Shown: positions 1-9,081, counted from the first letter of the stretch. The stretch is DNA of 64,000 bases from Ensifer sp. MPMI2T (GCF_004827385.1 NZ_SRXN01000002.1:62001-126000); one strand, 5' to 3'. Notes: generated by a model from the sequence alone, not told the origin. Program-made: numbers and translations.

Positions 1-10
1 TCCCCAGATG

Positions 11-41
11 CGCCCGTCCCGCGAAAGCGGGGCGGGCGTTT
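11..41 (+). terminator. Rho-independent terminator of an upstream gene
   Basis: A 12-bp stem (11-22 with 27-38, one G-T pair) closes on a GAAA tetraloop and is followed by TTT. There is no T-run on the other strand, so it most likely ends a rightward transcript that starts left of the window. Confidence 0.6.
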
Positions 42-260
42 CGCTGTTCCGGGCTGGGTTAGTTGCGTCGGACGCCGCCACTGTCGACGCTGCTTCTGCG
101 GATCGCGAGCCCGGTAACGCTGAACAGAACGCAAGCAAAAGCCTCGTCTGCGCAGCCGTGCCGGCAACGCTCGGCCACAGCATTCATCCTCCGAGGGCGA
201 ATAGTGGCTCTTGTGGAACATCTTCTCGCGCACGGTGTTGAGCGCTCCACAGGAGCGAAC
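42..260. other. Intergenic stretch with no gene seen
   Basis: No ORF here has both a ribosome site and recognisable protein sequence. One GGAAC-N16-TGTT string (215-239) resembles a degenerate EcfG promoter but lies far from any convincing start. Confidence 0.4.
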
Positions 261-455
261 ATGAAGGCGCACGTCGAGGATCGCTTCACCGCTGAAACGC
301 CGACACCGATACCCCTTGTCGGCACGGGTATCTCGATGAGCGTCGGACTGCTTCCTGGAAAGACAGGTGGTTCGGAAGCAACAAGCTCATGGCTATGGCA
401 CCGCTCCCGCGGGACGACTATGACGGCGCCCAATGTTCGCGAGGGTCATCCATGA
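261..455 (+). CDS. Possible small protein (64 aa) coupled to the next gene
   Basis: The only support is positional. The ATG follows an AGGAGCGAAC ribosome site, and the stop overlaps the next start codon as ATGA, a usual sign of translational coupling. The sequence has no signal peptide, membrane segment or family motif that I recognise and is rich in Thr, Pro and Gly. It could be a leader ORF or a chance frame. Confidence 0.3.
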   Translation: MKAHVEDRFTAETPTPIPLVGTGISMSVGLLPGKTGGSEATSSWLWHRSRGTTMTAPNVREGHP

Positions 456-1741
456 AAGTACTCGTGGTCGGCGCTTCCGGCCTGATCGGCTCAGCAGTTT
501 GCGCGAAACTTCGCGACCGCGGCATAAGGATCGTTCGTCTGGTGCGACCGGGCTCGCGCCTTAGGTCCGCCCCAGACGACGACATTGTTGAGCTCGATGT
601 CGCGCGAGCGGTCACACCGGCGGACTGGCTCCCCTATTTGTCGGGCATTGCTGCGGTCGTGAATTGCGCCGGAACCCTTCAAGACAGCCCCAGCGAGAAT
701 ACGTCTGGCGTTCACGCGCGCGGACCGTCTGCACTGTTTGAAGCTTGTGAGCAGGTGGGCGTGCGGTGCGTTATCCATTTCTCCGCCATGGGCGTTGAAA
801 AGGAGCAGCCCTCGTCGTTTTCGCAGACGAAGCTTGAGGGCGACAAGGCGCTGATGGCTCGAGACCTGGATTGGGTCATCCTCCGCCCCTCCGTCGTTCT
901 CGGTCCTGGGGCCTTCGGCGCCAGCGCCCTCTTCAGAGGGTTGGCGGCCTTGCCCATCCTGCCGCTCATGCCCCAGACTGGACCTCTTCAAGTCGTGCGG
1001 CTTGAAGATGTGGTGCATACGGTCGAGCTTCTCGTCGCCCCAGCCGCTCCCAAAAGAGTCGTCCTGGAGATCGCGGGACCAGAGGTCCTGTCCTTCGAAG
1101 ACGTCGTCGGGATCTACCGCCGTTGGCTGGGCTGGCCGCCTGCCCGGGTCATCAGGATACCTCCCCTTTTAGCCAATCTCATCTACAGGCTCAGCGATCT
1201 CGCCGGAGCGTTGGGCTGGCGTCCTCCGACGAGAAGCACGGCGCAAAAGGAGATCGCGCGCGGCGCAGTGGGCGACGCTCGGCAGTGGATGGAGACGACG
1301 CGGATTCGGCCGGCCGCCTTGTCCGAGGCTCTCGCCAGAACGCCGCCTTCGGTCCAGGAAAGATGGTTCTCCAGGCTCTACCTCCTGAAGCCCCTCATCT
1401 TCGTCGTTCTGTCGTTGTTCTGGATCGCGACGGGCATCATCTCCCTCACGTTCGGATATGGCATCGGCGTCGATCTGATGCAGCGTGCGGGCGCCGGTGT
1501 TTTCTCCGGGCCGAGCGTCGTTGCCGGCGCGCTTGCGGATATTCTCATCGGACTTGCGATCGCCATTCGTCGAATCACCCGCATCGGACTCTATGGTGCG
1601 GTCGGTCTATCCCTCTTTTACGCACTCGCCGGAACGCTTCTGCTCCCAGAGCTATGGAACGAACCACTCGGGCCTCTCACGAAGATTTGGCCGATCATCG
1701 CACTGCAACTCGCCGCGTTCGCCATGCTTGAGGAGCGATAA
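452..1741 (+). CDS. NAD(P)-binding Rossmann protein with C-terminal DoxX-like membrane domain
   Basis: A 429-aa protein. The N-terminus is an atypical SDR / NmrA-like Rossmann fold: a VVGASGLIG dinucleotide loop at about residues 4-12, then an HFSAMGV segment near 110-116 where SDRs carry the catalytic Ser. The last ~120 residues form about four hydrophobic helices of the DoxX-like/DUF4166-associated type, so this is a soluble oxidoreductase-like domain fused to a membrane anchor. The start at 452 was chosen because the Rossmann strand begins at residue 2; the reading frame extends upstream without homologous-looking sequence. Its stop overlaps the next ATG (TAATG), so the two are cotranscribed. 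The substrate is unknown. Confidence 0.85.
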   Translation: MKVLVVGASGLIGSAVCAKLRDRGIRIVRLVRPGSRLRSAPDDDIVELDVARAVTPADWLPYLSGIAAVVNCAGTLQDSPSENTSGVHARGPSALFEACEQVGVRCVIHFSAMGVEKEQPSSFSQTKLEGDKALMARDLDWVILRPSVVLGPGAFGASALFRGLAALPILPLMPQTGPLQVVRLEDVVHTVELLVAPAAPKRVVLEIAGPEVLSFEDVVGIYRRWLGWPPARVIRIPPLLANLIYRLSDLAGALGWRPPTRSTAQKEIARGAVGDARQWMETTRIRPAALSEALARTPPSVQERWFSRLYLLKPLIFVVLSLFWIATGIISLTFGYGIGVDLMQRAGAGVFSGPSVVAGALADILIGLAIAIRRITRIGLYGAVGLSLFYALAGTLLLPELWNEPLGPLTKIWPIIALQLAAFAMLEER

Positions 1742-2214
1742 TGCTCTGTTTCGTGCTCAAGTACGTTCACCTCATCGGCGCTTCGGTCCTGCTCGGCACG
1801 GGAGCGGGGATCGCCTCTTTCATGCTGCTTGCCCATCGCACCGGCCGTGCCGATGCGATTGCCGCCGTTGCCCGCATCGTTGTCGTGGCGGATTTTATCT
1901 TCACCGCCACCGCCGTCGTTCTGCAGCCCGTCACCGGTATCGCGCTTGCCTGGAACGTCGGCTATTCGCTGACTGAAGAATGGATCCTGATTTCCCTGTT
2001 TCTCTACGGTGTGACTGGTGCGTTCTGGCTGCCGGTCGTCTGGATGCAGATGGAGATGCGCAGGCTCGCGGAAGAGGCATACAAAGGCGGCAAACCCCTG
2101 CCAAGCCACCACCATCAGCTTTTCCGCCTGTGGTTCGCCTTCGGCTTTCCGGCTTTTGGCGCCGTTCTCGCGATTTTCTGGTTGATGATCACGCGGCCGA
2201 TCATCGAATGGTAG
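1741..2214 (+). CDS. DUF2269-family membrane protein
   Basis: A 157-aa integral membrane protein with four predicted helices (about residues 5-28, 40-65, 78-100, 130-152) and a conserved-looking FVLKYVHLIGAS start typical of DUF2269 proteins. The start codon overlaps the stop of the Rossmann/DoxX gene, so it is the second gene of a two-gene operon. The pairing of an NAD-binding/DoxX protein with a DUF2269 protein suggests a membrane-associated redox pair, which is inference. The biochemical role of DUF2269 is unknown. Confidence 0.8.
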   Translation: MLCFVLKYVHLIGASVLLGTGAGIASFMLLAHRTGRADAIAAVARIVVVADFIFTATAVVLQPVTGIALAWNVGYSLTEEWILISLFLYGVTGAFWLPVVWMQMEMRRLAEEAYKGGKPLPSHHHQLFRLWFAFGFPAFGAVLAIFWLMITRPIIEW

Positions 2215-2406
2215 GAGCCGGGTTTTGCGCCAGAGGATACTTTTGGCATCTGCTACCACGCCTTGCCGTGACTTGGGCGGCGTGCTTCGCCGTTTCGGCC
2301 CTGTGTTGCGGCTAACGATCGAGCGACCGGATCACACCGGAAACCGCTGAGGCCCGTTCCTACCCAATCGGGCGCACGCTCCGCCTGCCCGCAACTGCTC
2401 CAGAAC

Positions 2407-3702
2407 CTAATCCTCCCGGAACGCATGCCGCATCTGGTCGGTGAGCGGCTTTGTCAGGTAGGAGATCACCGTGCGGTCGGCGATCTTGATGAACACCTCG
2501 GCTGGCATACCGGGATAGAGCGAGAGCCCCTTGAGCTTGGCAAGGCTCTCCTGCTTCGGCCGGATGCGCAAGGGGTAGTAGCTGGCGCCGGTGCGCTCGT
2601 CGGTGACGAGGTCTGGTGCGATGGTTGCCACCTCCGCCTCGACCTCTGGCGTCGTGCGCTGATTGAAGGCGCTGAAGCGGATTTCGACCGGCTGGCCGAC
2701 ATGGATCTGGTCGATGTCATGGGTTGCAACCCGGGCCTCCACCGTCAGATCGTCGGCCTCGGGCACGACGAGCATCAGCGTCTCGCCGGGATTGATCACG
2801 CCGTTTACCGTGTGCACGGCGAGCTGATAAACACGGCCCGAAAGCGGCGCGGTAATATCGAGGCGCCGCAACTGATCGGATGCGGCGGTCCGCCGCTCCT
2901 CGTACTCGGCAACCTTCGCCTCGACATCCGTCAGATCCTTGGAGATTTCCGTGCGCCGATCCTCGTCGAGCTGGAGCATCTGTAGATCGATCTCGCTCGA
3001 CTTGCCGCGCGCCTGGGCGCGGGCGGCGATGCGCTGTCCGCGGTCACCCTCGAGTTCGGCGCGCTGGCGCTTCAGCGTCGTCACACGCTGCATCGGCACC
3101 AGGCCCTGGCCATAGAGCGAATCGACGCCTGTCAGTTCCTCTGCGATTAGCTTGAGCGCGTCCTCGATCGCCTTAAGCTGGACGGTGAGCCCCTCGATCT
3201 CGTCGGCCAACTGCGCCTTTCGGGAGGCAAGCTGGTCCTTCATGCCGATGAGCGCCGACCGGCGGCTGGCAAAGAGCCTCTGCTCGCCATCGACGAGCTT
3301 CGTCGCCGCCGCACTGGAGATGAATTTGTCGAGATCCTTATCGACCTCGAAAGAGACGGCACCGATGCGCTCCGCCTGAAGCCGGGCGCGGCGGGCATAG
3401 AGTTGCGCCAGCGTGCTTTCGACAATCGCCAGGTTAGCGCGAACGGTGGTGCCGTCGAGACGGATCAGTACCTGCCCTGCATTGACCCGGTCTCCCTCCC
3501 GCACCAGGAGCTCACCAACGATCCCCCCAGTGAGGTGCTGTACCTTTTTGACGTTGTCGTCAACGACGACGACGCCACCGGCAACGATCGCGCTCGACAA
3601 CTCCGTCGTTGCAGCCCAGCCGCCCACGCCGACGACAAGGGCGACAGCAAGCGTGGAGACCGCGATCATATGGCGCCCAAGCGAGCGGCGGGCACTCAAC
3701 AT
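2407..3702 (-). CDS. Type I secretion membrane-fusion protein (HlyD/PrsE family)
   Basis: A 431-aa periplasmic adaptor that links an inner-membrane ABC exporter to an outer-membrane channel. One N-terminal membrane anchor (about residues 12-35) is followed by a lipoyl-like half motif (GGIVGELLVREGDRV), a long coiled-coil hairpin (about 90-270) and the returning lipoyl/beta-barrel part with ITAPLSGRVYQL. The start at 3702 has GGGAGGAAAGAG in front of it; an ATG at 3723 overlaps the ABC gene stop as ATGA and adds seven residues. It is the second gene of the exporter operon, and no TolC-like gene is beside it, as is usual in rhizobia. Confidence 0.9.
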   Translation of the reverse strand: MLSARRSLGRHMIAVSTLAVALVVGVGGWAATTELSSAIVAGGVVVVDDNVKKVQHLTGGIVGELLVREGDRVNAGQVLIRLDGTTVRANLAIVESTLAQLYARRARLQAERIGAVSFEVDKDLDKFISSAAATKLVDGEQRLFASRRSALIGMKDQLASRKAQLADEIEGLTVQLKAIEDALKLIAEELTGVDSLYGQGLVPMQRVTTLKRQRAELEGDRGQRIAARAQARGKSSEIDLQMLQLDEDRRTEISKDLTDVEAKVAEYEERRTAASDQLRRLDITAPLSGRVYQLAVHTVNGVINPGETLMLVVPEADDLTVEARVATHDIDQIHVGQPVEIRFSAFNQRTTPEVEAEVATIAPDLVTDERTGASYYPLRIRPKQESLAKLKGLSLYPGMPAEVFIKIADRTVISYLTKPLTDQMRHAFRED

Positions 3703-3719
3703 CTCTTTCCTCCCGTCAC

Positions 3720-5489
3720 TCATTTCGCCACCTCCTGGCCGTCACCGACAATCTTCAGCGGCGACGGTCGCTCCGCCTGCTGCACTCGCTCCCTGCGCAG
3801 CACCTTGCCGAGCACCTCATCCTTCGGGCCGAAGGCTTGCATGCGCCCGTCCTGCATCATCAGGACGAGGTCGGCGCTCGCAAGCGCGCTCGGCCGATGC
3901 GCGACAACGACGACGATGCCGCCGCGGTCGCGAACGCTCATGATCGCTTCGCTGAGAGCCTTTTCGCCTTCGGCGTCGAGGTTGGAATTGGGCTCGTCGA
4001 GCACAACCAGGAAAGGATCTCCGTAAAGCGCCCTGGCAAGGGCTATGCGCTGGCGCTGTCCGGCCGAAAGCGCCGTGCCCCCCTCGCCGATCTCGGTTTC
4101 ATAGCCGTTCGGAAGGCGAAGGATCAGGTCGTTGACGCGCGCCGCCGTGGCGGCTGCGACGATCGCTTCGGGCGTCGCGTCTTCGGCGAAACGGCAGATA
4201 TTCTGTGCAACCGTTCCGGCGAAAAGCTCCACGTCCTGCGGCAGGTAGCCGATGTGCTTGCCGAGAGCATCGCTGTCCCACTGGTCGAGAGCCGCGCCGT
4301 CGAGGCGAACGGAGCCGCGATAGGCGGGCCAAACGCCGAGGATGGCGCGGGCGAGCGACGATTTGCCCGACGCGCTCGGACCAATGATGCCGAGCGCACT
4401 GCCGGCGCGAACGCTGAAACTGATGTCGGTGAAGATCAACCGCTGGGCGGCCGGCGGTCCGCTCGCCAGTCCCTCGACGCTCAGGCGGTCGCGCGGGGCA
4501 GGCAACGCCAGCGGCGCCTCGGCCTCCGGGAGCGCCGTCAGCAGTTCCTTCAGCCGTTGCCAGCTCTGCCGCGCGGAGACAAGACCACGCCAGTTGCCGA
4601 TGGCGAGTTCCACGGGCGCAAGCGCGCGGGCGGTCAGGATGGAGCCCGCAATGATGATGCCCGGCGAGGCCTGGCCCTTGATCACGAGAACCGCGCCTGC
4701 CGCAAGCACACCCGATTGTAATGCCATGCGGAAGACCTTCGACAACGCGCCATAACCGTTGCCGATATCGGAGGTGCGACGGTTCTCCAGGCGGAACTCC
4801 TCGTTGCGCCGTTCCCAGAGGTCAGTGAGCCGCCCGGCCATGCCCATGGCCTGGACGACCTCGGCATTGCGCTGTGTTGCCTGGGCGAAGGCATTGCGCA
4901 GGCCTCCGGCCTCCGCCGCCCTCTTGGCCGGCGCCTGGGTGCCGCTATTGGTGAGATAAGTCAGAAGCGTGAGGATCAGCCCGCCGCCGATCGCTATGAA
5001 ACCGATGATGGGATGGAAGAGAAAGCAGATGGCGATATAGAAGGGCAGCCACGGCAGGTCGAAAAGGGCCGCCGGACCAGCGCCCGACAGGAAGGACCGC
5101 ACCTGGTCGAAATCGCGCAGCGCCTGCAGACCATCCCCCTGTATCCTGAGCTTCAAGGGTGCCTTGACGAGCGCCCGATAGATCCGCCCGCTCATCGTCT
5201 CGTCGAGGGCGCCAGCGATGCGCACCAGCATGCGGCCGCGGATCAACTCGAAAGCGCCTTGGAAGGCATAGAGCAGCAGTGCCAGGAAAGAGAGTGCGAT
5301 CAGCGAGGGAATGCTTCGGCTCGGCAGCACCCGGTCGTAGACTTCAAGCATGAAGAACGAGCCGGTGAGATAGAGAACGTTGACGAGCGCACTGGCGATA
5401 CCAACGCCGATGAAGGCCGCGCGGCAGTTGCGCAACGCATCCGCAGGCTCGATGCTCTTTCGATTTGAAGCTGCTCTTGATTTAGGCAC
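3720..5489 (-). CDS. Type I secretion ABC transporter, permease-ATPase fusion (PrsD family)
   Basis: A 589-aa exporter half-transporter. The N-terminal ~300 residues are the ABC transmembrane domain, without a C39 peptidase domain, so substrates probably carry a C-terminal uncleaved signal such as RTX proteins. The nucleotide-binding domain shows Walker A GPSASGKSS (about 369), signature LSAGQRQRIALARAL and Walker B VVLDEPNSNLDAEG. Translation probably starts at a GTG preceded by GGAG. No RTX-type substrate gene is adjacent, so the cargo is unknown; PrsDE in Sinorhizobium exports glycanases. Confidence 0.92.
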   Translation of the reverse strand: MPKSRAASNRKSIEPADALRNCRAAFIGVGIASALVNVLYLTGSFFMLEVYDRVLPSRSIPSLIALSFLALLLYAFQGAFELIRGRMLVRIAGALDETMSGRIYRALVKAPLKLRIQGDGLQALRDFDQVRSFLSGAGPAALFDLPWLPFYIAICFLFHPIIGFIAIGGGLILTLLTYLTNSGTQAPAKRAAEAGGLRNAFAQATQRNAEVVQAMGMAGRLTDLWERRNEEFRLENRRTSDIGNGYGALSKVFRMALQSGVLAAGAVLVIKGQASPGIIIAGSILTARALAPVELAIGNWRGLVSARQSWQRLKELLTALPEAEAPLALPAPRDRLSVEGLASGPPAAQRLIFTDISFSVRAGSALGIIGPSASGKSSLARAILGVWPAYRGSVRLDGAALDQWDSDALGKHIGYLPQDVELFAGTVAQNICRFAEDATPEAIVAAATAARVNDLILRLPNGYETEIGEGGTALSAGQRQRIALARALYGDPFLVVLDEPNSNLDAEGEKALSEAIMSVRDRGGIVVVVAHRPSALASADLVLMMQDGRMQAFGPKDEVLGKVLRRERVQQAERPSPLKIVGDGQEVAK

Positions 5490-5835
5490 TGACTGAAATC
5501 TCCGCGTCGGCTGTTCGGGCCGCCTGAACTCTGCTGACCGATCTATCCAGGGGCAGCAATGTAGAGTTGTTCCCCAGGAAACAATGATCCCTTCGAAAGC
5601 TTAAATTATTGACTGCTGTCGGGACGGGGTTGTTTGACCAGGCATCGCCGGCAAAGCGCCCCTTCGGTTATTCGGCACGCGGTGCATCCTTCTGCATATC
5701 CCTGCCGCGCATACACGCCTGCGATGAACTATAGCAAACGCAAGATTGGACGGACAGCGGCGCCGATCTTGTGCTATCGGATGAATCGCACGTCCCATCT
5801 GCCAATCCGACACTTTTCGGCACCAACGACCGAAC
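5490..5835. other. Divergent intergenic region with no gene
   Basis: This 346-bp gap separates the leftward exporter operon from the rightward YoaK-like gene, so it should hold both promoters. I see no clear sigma-70 box pair, operator palindrome or small ORF with a ribosome site. Confidence 0.4.
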
Positions 5836-6585
5836 ATGAAATACTATCTCCGCAACCTGACTGCGAAGGAACGCAGTGAGGCGACTGATCGCCATCTCGC
5901 CCTCTGCCTGACATTCGTCGCCGGGGCTGCCAATGCTGGCGGCTTCATGGCTGTACATCAATATACGTCGCATATGTCGGGTATCGTCTCGGCGATCGCA
6001 GACAACATCGTCCTTGGTAATATTGCACTGGTCGTAGCCGGCCTTTCCGCGCTCTTTTCATTCCTTGCTGGCGCCGCCACCTCCGCCATCCTTATCAACT
6101 GGGGCCGACGCCTGGAACTGCAGGCGGAATATGCGCTTCCGCTGCTGTTCGAGGCATTTCTGCTCGTCTGCTTCGCAATAAGCGGAGCATTTTTCCACCT
6201 CAGCGAAACTGTCGCCGTATCGGCCACAATTATGCTTCTCTGCTTCATCATGGGGCTGCAGAACGCCATCATCACGAAGCTCTCCGGCGCAAGAATCCGC
6301 ACCACCCACGTGACCGGCCTGGTGACCGACACGGGCATCGAGATCGGCAAACTGATCTACTGGAACCGCGACAGCGCCAGGAACTCCAGAATGCATGTCC
6401 GCGCCGATCGTCGGAAGTTGCGCCTTCTCACGTCCTTGATCGGTCTTTTCCTGGTTGGCGGGATCTGCGGCGCTCTTCTCTTCAACAAACTTGGCGTTTC
6501 TGCGGCGCTTTTTCTTGCCGCGCCCTTGATGCTCATTGCGGCGTTCCCCGTGATTGAGGACGTCCGGTCTGCCTTGAACCGATAA
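5836..6585 (+). CDS. YoaK / DUF1275 family membrane protein
   Basis: A 249-aa membrane protein with about six hydrophobic helices. Family hallmarks are LTFVAGAANAGGF near the start, then HMSGIV, and MGLQNAIITKLSGARIRTTHVTG in the middle, which is the conserved DUF1275 core (QNA and RTTHVTG). The family is found across bacteria and its transport or other function is not established. The ATG at 5836 has only a weak ribosome site. It stands alone, facing the leftward gene at 6637. Confidence 0.88.
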   Translation: MKYYLRNLTAKERSEATDRHLALCLTFVAGAANAGGFMAVHQYTSHMSGIVSAIADNIVLGNIALVVAGLSALFSFLAGAATSAILINWGRRLELQAEYALPLLFEAFLLVCFAISGAFFHLSETVAVSATIMLLCFIMGLQNAIITKLSGARIRTTHVTGLVTDTGIEIGKLIYWNRDSARNSRMHVRADRRKLRLLTSLIGLFLVGGICGALLFNKLGVSAALFLAAPLMLIAAFPVIEDVRSALNR

Positions 6586-6636
6586 AAGTGATCGCCTACA
6601 GCCCGCACGTCTCAGACCCCCAAAGGACGCAGCACC

Positions 6637-6972
6637 TTAATCCAAGGACAACTGGACATCCGGAAACGGAATGACCTCGGCTGCCGCCGCATCCAACGTG
6701 AGCGACTGGCTTTCGATGTTGCCGCCCCTGCCCCAGGTCACGGCAAGGCTCATCAATTCATCCATCTCCTTCCTCAGCTGGTGCCACGCCAGAATGTCTT
6801 CGGAGTGGGTCGCATTCGTGCGCGGGTCGTAGAACCGGCTGATTTCCTCAGCGACGTCCTTCCGGGCGGCCTCCAGACGGGCCTTCAGGACATTGACTTC
6901 ATCCTTGACCAGGAAATAGCGCCGCATCACCGCAAGAAGCGCAAGATCGTTCGGATTGACGCTCAAGGACAT
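6637..6972 (-). CDS. Hypothetical protein with a short helical core (111 aa)
   Basis: Not recognised. The protein starts MSLSVNPNDLALL and has a charged, probably coiled-coil, helix about residues 20-50 followed by a second helix and a non-polar tail. No membrane segment or signal is seen. A GGGGGGAGGG tract directly precedes the ATG at 6972, which is why this start was preferred to a frame extension further upstream. Codon use is like that of its neighbours. Confidence 0.6.
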   Translation of the reverse strand: MSLSVNPNDLALLAVMRRYFLVKDEVNVLKARLEAARKDVAEEISRFYDPRTNATHSEDILAWHQLRKEMDELMSLAVTWGRGGNIESQSLTLDAAAAEVIPFPDVQLSLD

Positions 6973-7088
6973 CCCTCCCCCCGTTTCATGACTGCAGCCA
7001 CGGTCGAGCGCGTCGGTACCCCCGCATCCGCCCACCGGGCATGCACCCCATCACGCGAAACTTTGACGCTTTTCCGGCAACAACCAAA

Positions 7089-7116
7089 GAAAATCCCGGC
7101 GCTGTGAAACGCCGGG
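7089..7116 (-). terminator. Terminator downstream of the UspA gene
   Basis: Stem CCCGGCG/CGCCGGG (7095-7101 with 7110-7116) followed on the minus strand by ATTTTC. It lies beyond the RIME-like element that separates it from uspA. Confidence 0.55.
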
Positions 7117-7135
7117 TCGAAACCCTGCCAGAAAG

Positions 7136-7240
7136 CTACAGCGCCGCGCGTCTCATTAGACGCACAAAGGTCGCTGTAGCACCTTGAATCGCTGCATGAT
7201 TTTGTCCAAATCGATTCCGATTTGAGGGAATCGTGCAGTA
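7136..7240 (-). repeat. RIME-like two-palindrome element, copy 1
   Basis: About 105 bp. Read on the minus strand it has palindrome A (TGCACGATTCCC to AAATCATGCA, with AATCGGAATCGATT inside), a linker ATTCAAGGTG and palindrome B (CTACAGCG to CGCTGTAG around a GCGTCTAATGAGACGC stem). The architecture matches the ~108-bp rhizobial RIME1 repeat. It sits between the 3' end of uspA and its terminator. Confidence 0.85.
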
Positions 7241-7255
7241 GAGAAGATCGTGGCG

Positions 7256-7699
7256 CTACTTTTTCCTGTAGATGAGCACGGGGATCGTCGAATGCGTCAG
7301 CACTTTTGCGGCGACGCTGCCGAGGACCAGGGCGCCGACGCCGCCACGGCCGTGCGACGCCATGATGATGAGATCGGCGCCGATATCGTCCGCCTTCTTG
7401 ATGATCGCGCGATAGACCTCGTGGCTACGGGCCTGATCAGTTTCGCACGGCACGCCGGCACGCTCGGATTTCGCCACAGCGGCGGCAAGTATTTCCCCGG
7501 CATGCTGACGGGACAACGCTTCATATTCTTCCCTCGTGCTGGCAAGCTGCTCCGCATCGGTCGAAAAGAGGTGGAACGGCTCCATCACGGTTAACACAGT
7601 GATCCTCGCTCCGACTTCCTTTGCAAAGGCAATGCCGGCATCCAGGGCATGCGTAGCGAGCGGCGAACCGTCGGTGGGGATGAGAATGTTGCGGAACAT
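7256..7699 (-). CDS. Universal stress protein, UspA family
   Basis: A 147-aa single-domain universal stress protein. The N-terminus ILIPTDGSPLA and the C-terminal ASHGRGGVGALVLGS form the ATP-binding loop of the family (A/G-x2-G-x9-G-S), so it is probably of the nucleotide-binding type. A GGGAGG ribosome site precedes the ATG. A FixK/FNR-type box 55 bp upstream suggests induction under low oxygen, as for many Usp genes in rhizobia; that regulation is inference. Confidence 0.92.
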   Translation of the reverse strand: MFRNILIPTDGSPLATHALDAGIAFAKEVGARITVLTVMEPFHLFSTDAEQLASTREEYEALSRQHAGEILAAAVAKSERAGVPCETDQARSHEVYRAIIKKADDIGADLIIMASHGRGGVGALVLGSVAAKVLTHSTIPVLIYRKK

Positions 7700-7753
7700 G
7701 AAAACCTCCCGTTGACTTCGGAATTCAAGCTAACCGCTTTGACGTCGATCACA

Positions 7754-7767
7754 TTGACCCAAATCAA
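7754..7767 (-). promoter_or_regulatory. FixK/FNR-type box upstream of uspA
   Basis: Read on plus, TTGAC-N4-ATCAA; on minus, TTGAT-N4-GTCAA. This fits the FNR/FixK consensus TTGAT-N4-ATCAA with one mismatch and sits 55 bp before the uspA start. Confidence 0.6.
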
Positions 7768-7807
7768 TATTTTAGCATGCGCTTATTTATATGCATCAAG
7801 CCACTGC

Positions 7808-7837
7808 AAAAAGGCCCGGCGGATCTCCCGCCGGGCC
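7808..7837 (-). terminator. Terminator of the DUF475 gene
   Basis: Perfect 10-bp stem GGCCCGGCGG/CCGCCGGGCC with a 5-nt loop, followed on the minus strand by TTTTTG. It lies 36 bp after the stop of the DUF475 gene. Confidence 0.85.
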
Positions 7838-7873
7838 GTCTCTCGACAACCATTCTAACGTTGCGCCTAGCGC

Positions 7874-8968
7874 TTAGGCCCCGACGCGAAACCGCGCGTC
7901 CGGCTCGTCCTCATTCTCCGCCTCGCGCCGATTGTGGCGAATCGACGACCAGAGCGAGAGGCCGATAAGGCCGGCGCCACCGAGACCGGTAATGACCTCG
8001 GGAATGTGGATCAGCGTCTGGAAATACATCACCACCGACAGGATCAGGATCGCATAGAAGGCGCCATGCTCCAGATAGCGATATTCGTTGAGCGTGCCCT
8101 TCTCGACCAGCATGACCGTCATCGAGCGGACATACATGGCGCCGATCCCCAGGCCGATCGCGATGATGAACAGGTTCTGCGTCAAGGCGAAGGCGCCGAT
8201 GACGCCATCGAACGAAAAGCTGGCATCGAGCACTTCCAGGTAGAGGAATGCACCGAAACCGCCCCTCGCCGCCGCGCTCATTGTCTGTTGCGAAGCATCG
8301 AGCAAACCGCCGACGACCTCGACGATGAGGAAGGTGAGCAGACCATAGATGCAGGAATAGACGAAGGTGTGCACATGCTCGGCTTCGAGCAAGGTCGAGA
8401 ACATCAGGATGACGCTCAGGACAAAGGCGATCTCGATGCCCTTGATCGTTGCAAAGCGCGCCATCTTGCGCTCCAGCCAGGCGATCCAGTGCACTTCCTT
8501 CTCGTGGTCGAAGAAGTAGGTGAGACCGACCATCATCAGGAACGTTCCGCCGAAGGCGGCGATCGGCAGATGCGCGTCGTTCATGATGCGGGCGTATTCT
8601 TCGGGGCGGACCGCCGCAAGGATCACCGCGTCGATCGGCCCGAGATTGGCAGCTATGACGACGATCAGCAGCGGAAAGACGATACGCATGCCGAAGACGG
8701 CAATGATGATGCCCCAGGTCAGAAACCGATGCTGCCAGGCCGGCGTCATGTCCTTGAGTTTGTTGGCGTTGACGATGGCGTTGTCGAAGGAAAGCGAAAT
8801 TTCGAGGACAGCGAGCACCGCGCAGATGAAGAACACCGTCATTGTGCCGCTGAGGGTACCGGTTGACTGCCAGCCGAGCCAGACGCCAAGCAACAGACCG
8901 AGGGCCGTCACGATGAAGGCCCACCTGAAATAACCGAGTGCGGTCGTTTGCGAACGGGGCTGGATCAT
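7874..8968 (-). CDS. DUF475 / TerC-like integral membrane protein
   Basis: A 364-aa polytopic membrane protein with about nine helices. The segment ALEISLSFDNAIVNANKL carries the SFDNA signature shared by the TerC/DUF475 superfamily, and SFDGVIGAFALT repeats the pattern in the second half. Superfamily members are linked to metal (Mn) export or tellurite resistance; the specific ion here is not shown by the sequence. GGGAGGGTCGCTT precedes the ATG at 8968; the frame runs further upstream but that part is not membrane-like. A strong terminator follows it. Confidence 0.88.
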   Translation of the reverse strand: MIQPRSQTTALGYFRWAFIVTALGLLLGVWLGWQSTGTLSGTMTVFFICAVLAVLEISLSFDNAIVNANKLKDMTPAWQHRFLTWGIIIAVFGMRIVFPLLIVVIAANLGPIDAVILAAVRPEEYARIMNDAHLPIAAFGGTFLMMVGLTYFFDHEKEVHWIAWLERKMARFATIKGIEIAFVLSVILMFSTLLEAEHVHTFVYSCIYGLLTFLIVEVVGGLLDASQQTMSAAARGGFGAFLYLEVLDASFSFDGVIGAFALTQNLFIIAIGLGIGAMYVRSMTVMLVEKGTLNEYRYLEHGAFYAILILSVVMYFQTLIHIPEVITGLGGAGLIGLSLWSSIRHNRREAENEDEPDARFRVGA

Positions 8969-9081
8969 AAGCGACCCTCCCCGGCACGATGTGCCTCGGT
9001 GATTGCGAACGAGAGATCTCCTGTAAGGAAAAAACGCACAGCCGTACAGGCACATGCGTTGGGCATGAGTTGGGTTTTCAT
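8965..9081 (-). CDS. Possible 38-aa leader ORF of the DUF475 gene
   Basis: A short frame starts MKTQLMPNACACTAVRFF, has a GGA-type ribosome site about nine bases upstream and stops as ATGA across the DUF475 start codon. Overlap and position suggest a leader peptide or coupling ORF; nothing in the sequence identifies it. It could equally be a chance frame. Confidence 0.3.
   Translation of the reverse strand: MKTQLMPNACACTAVRFFLTGDLSFAITEAHRAGEGRL

Noticed and set aside
215..239. GGAAC-N16-TGTT near the left edge
   Set aside because: Mismatch in the second box and no convincing gene at promoter distance.
3720..5489. Bacteriocin-type ABC exporter with peptidase domain
   Set aside because: There is no N-terminal C39 peptidase sequence; the partner is a standard HlyD/PrsE adaptor.
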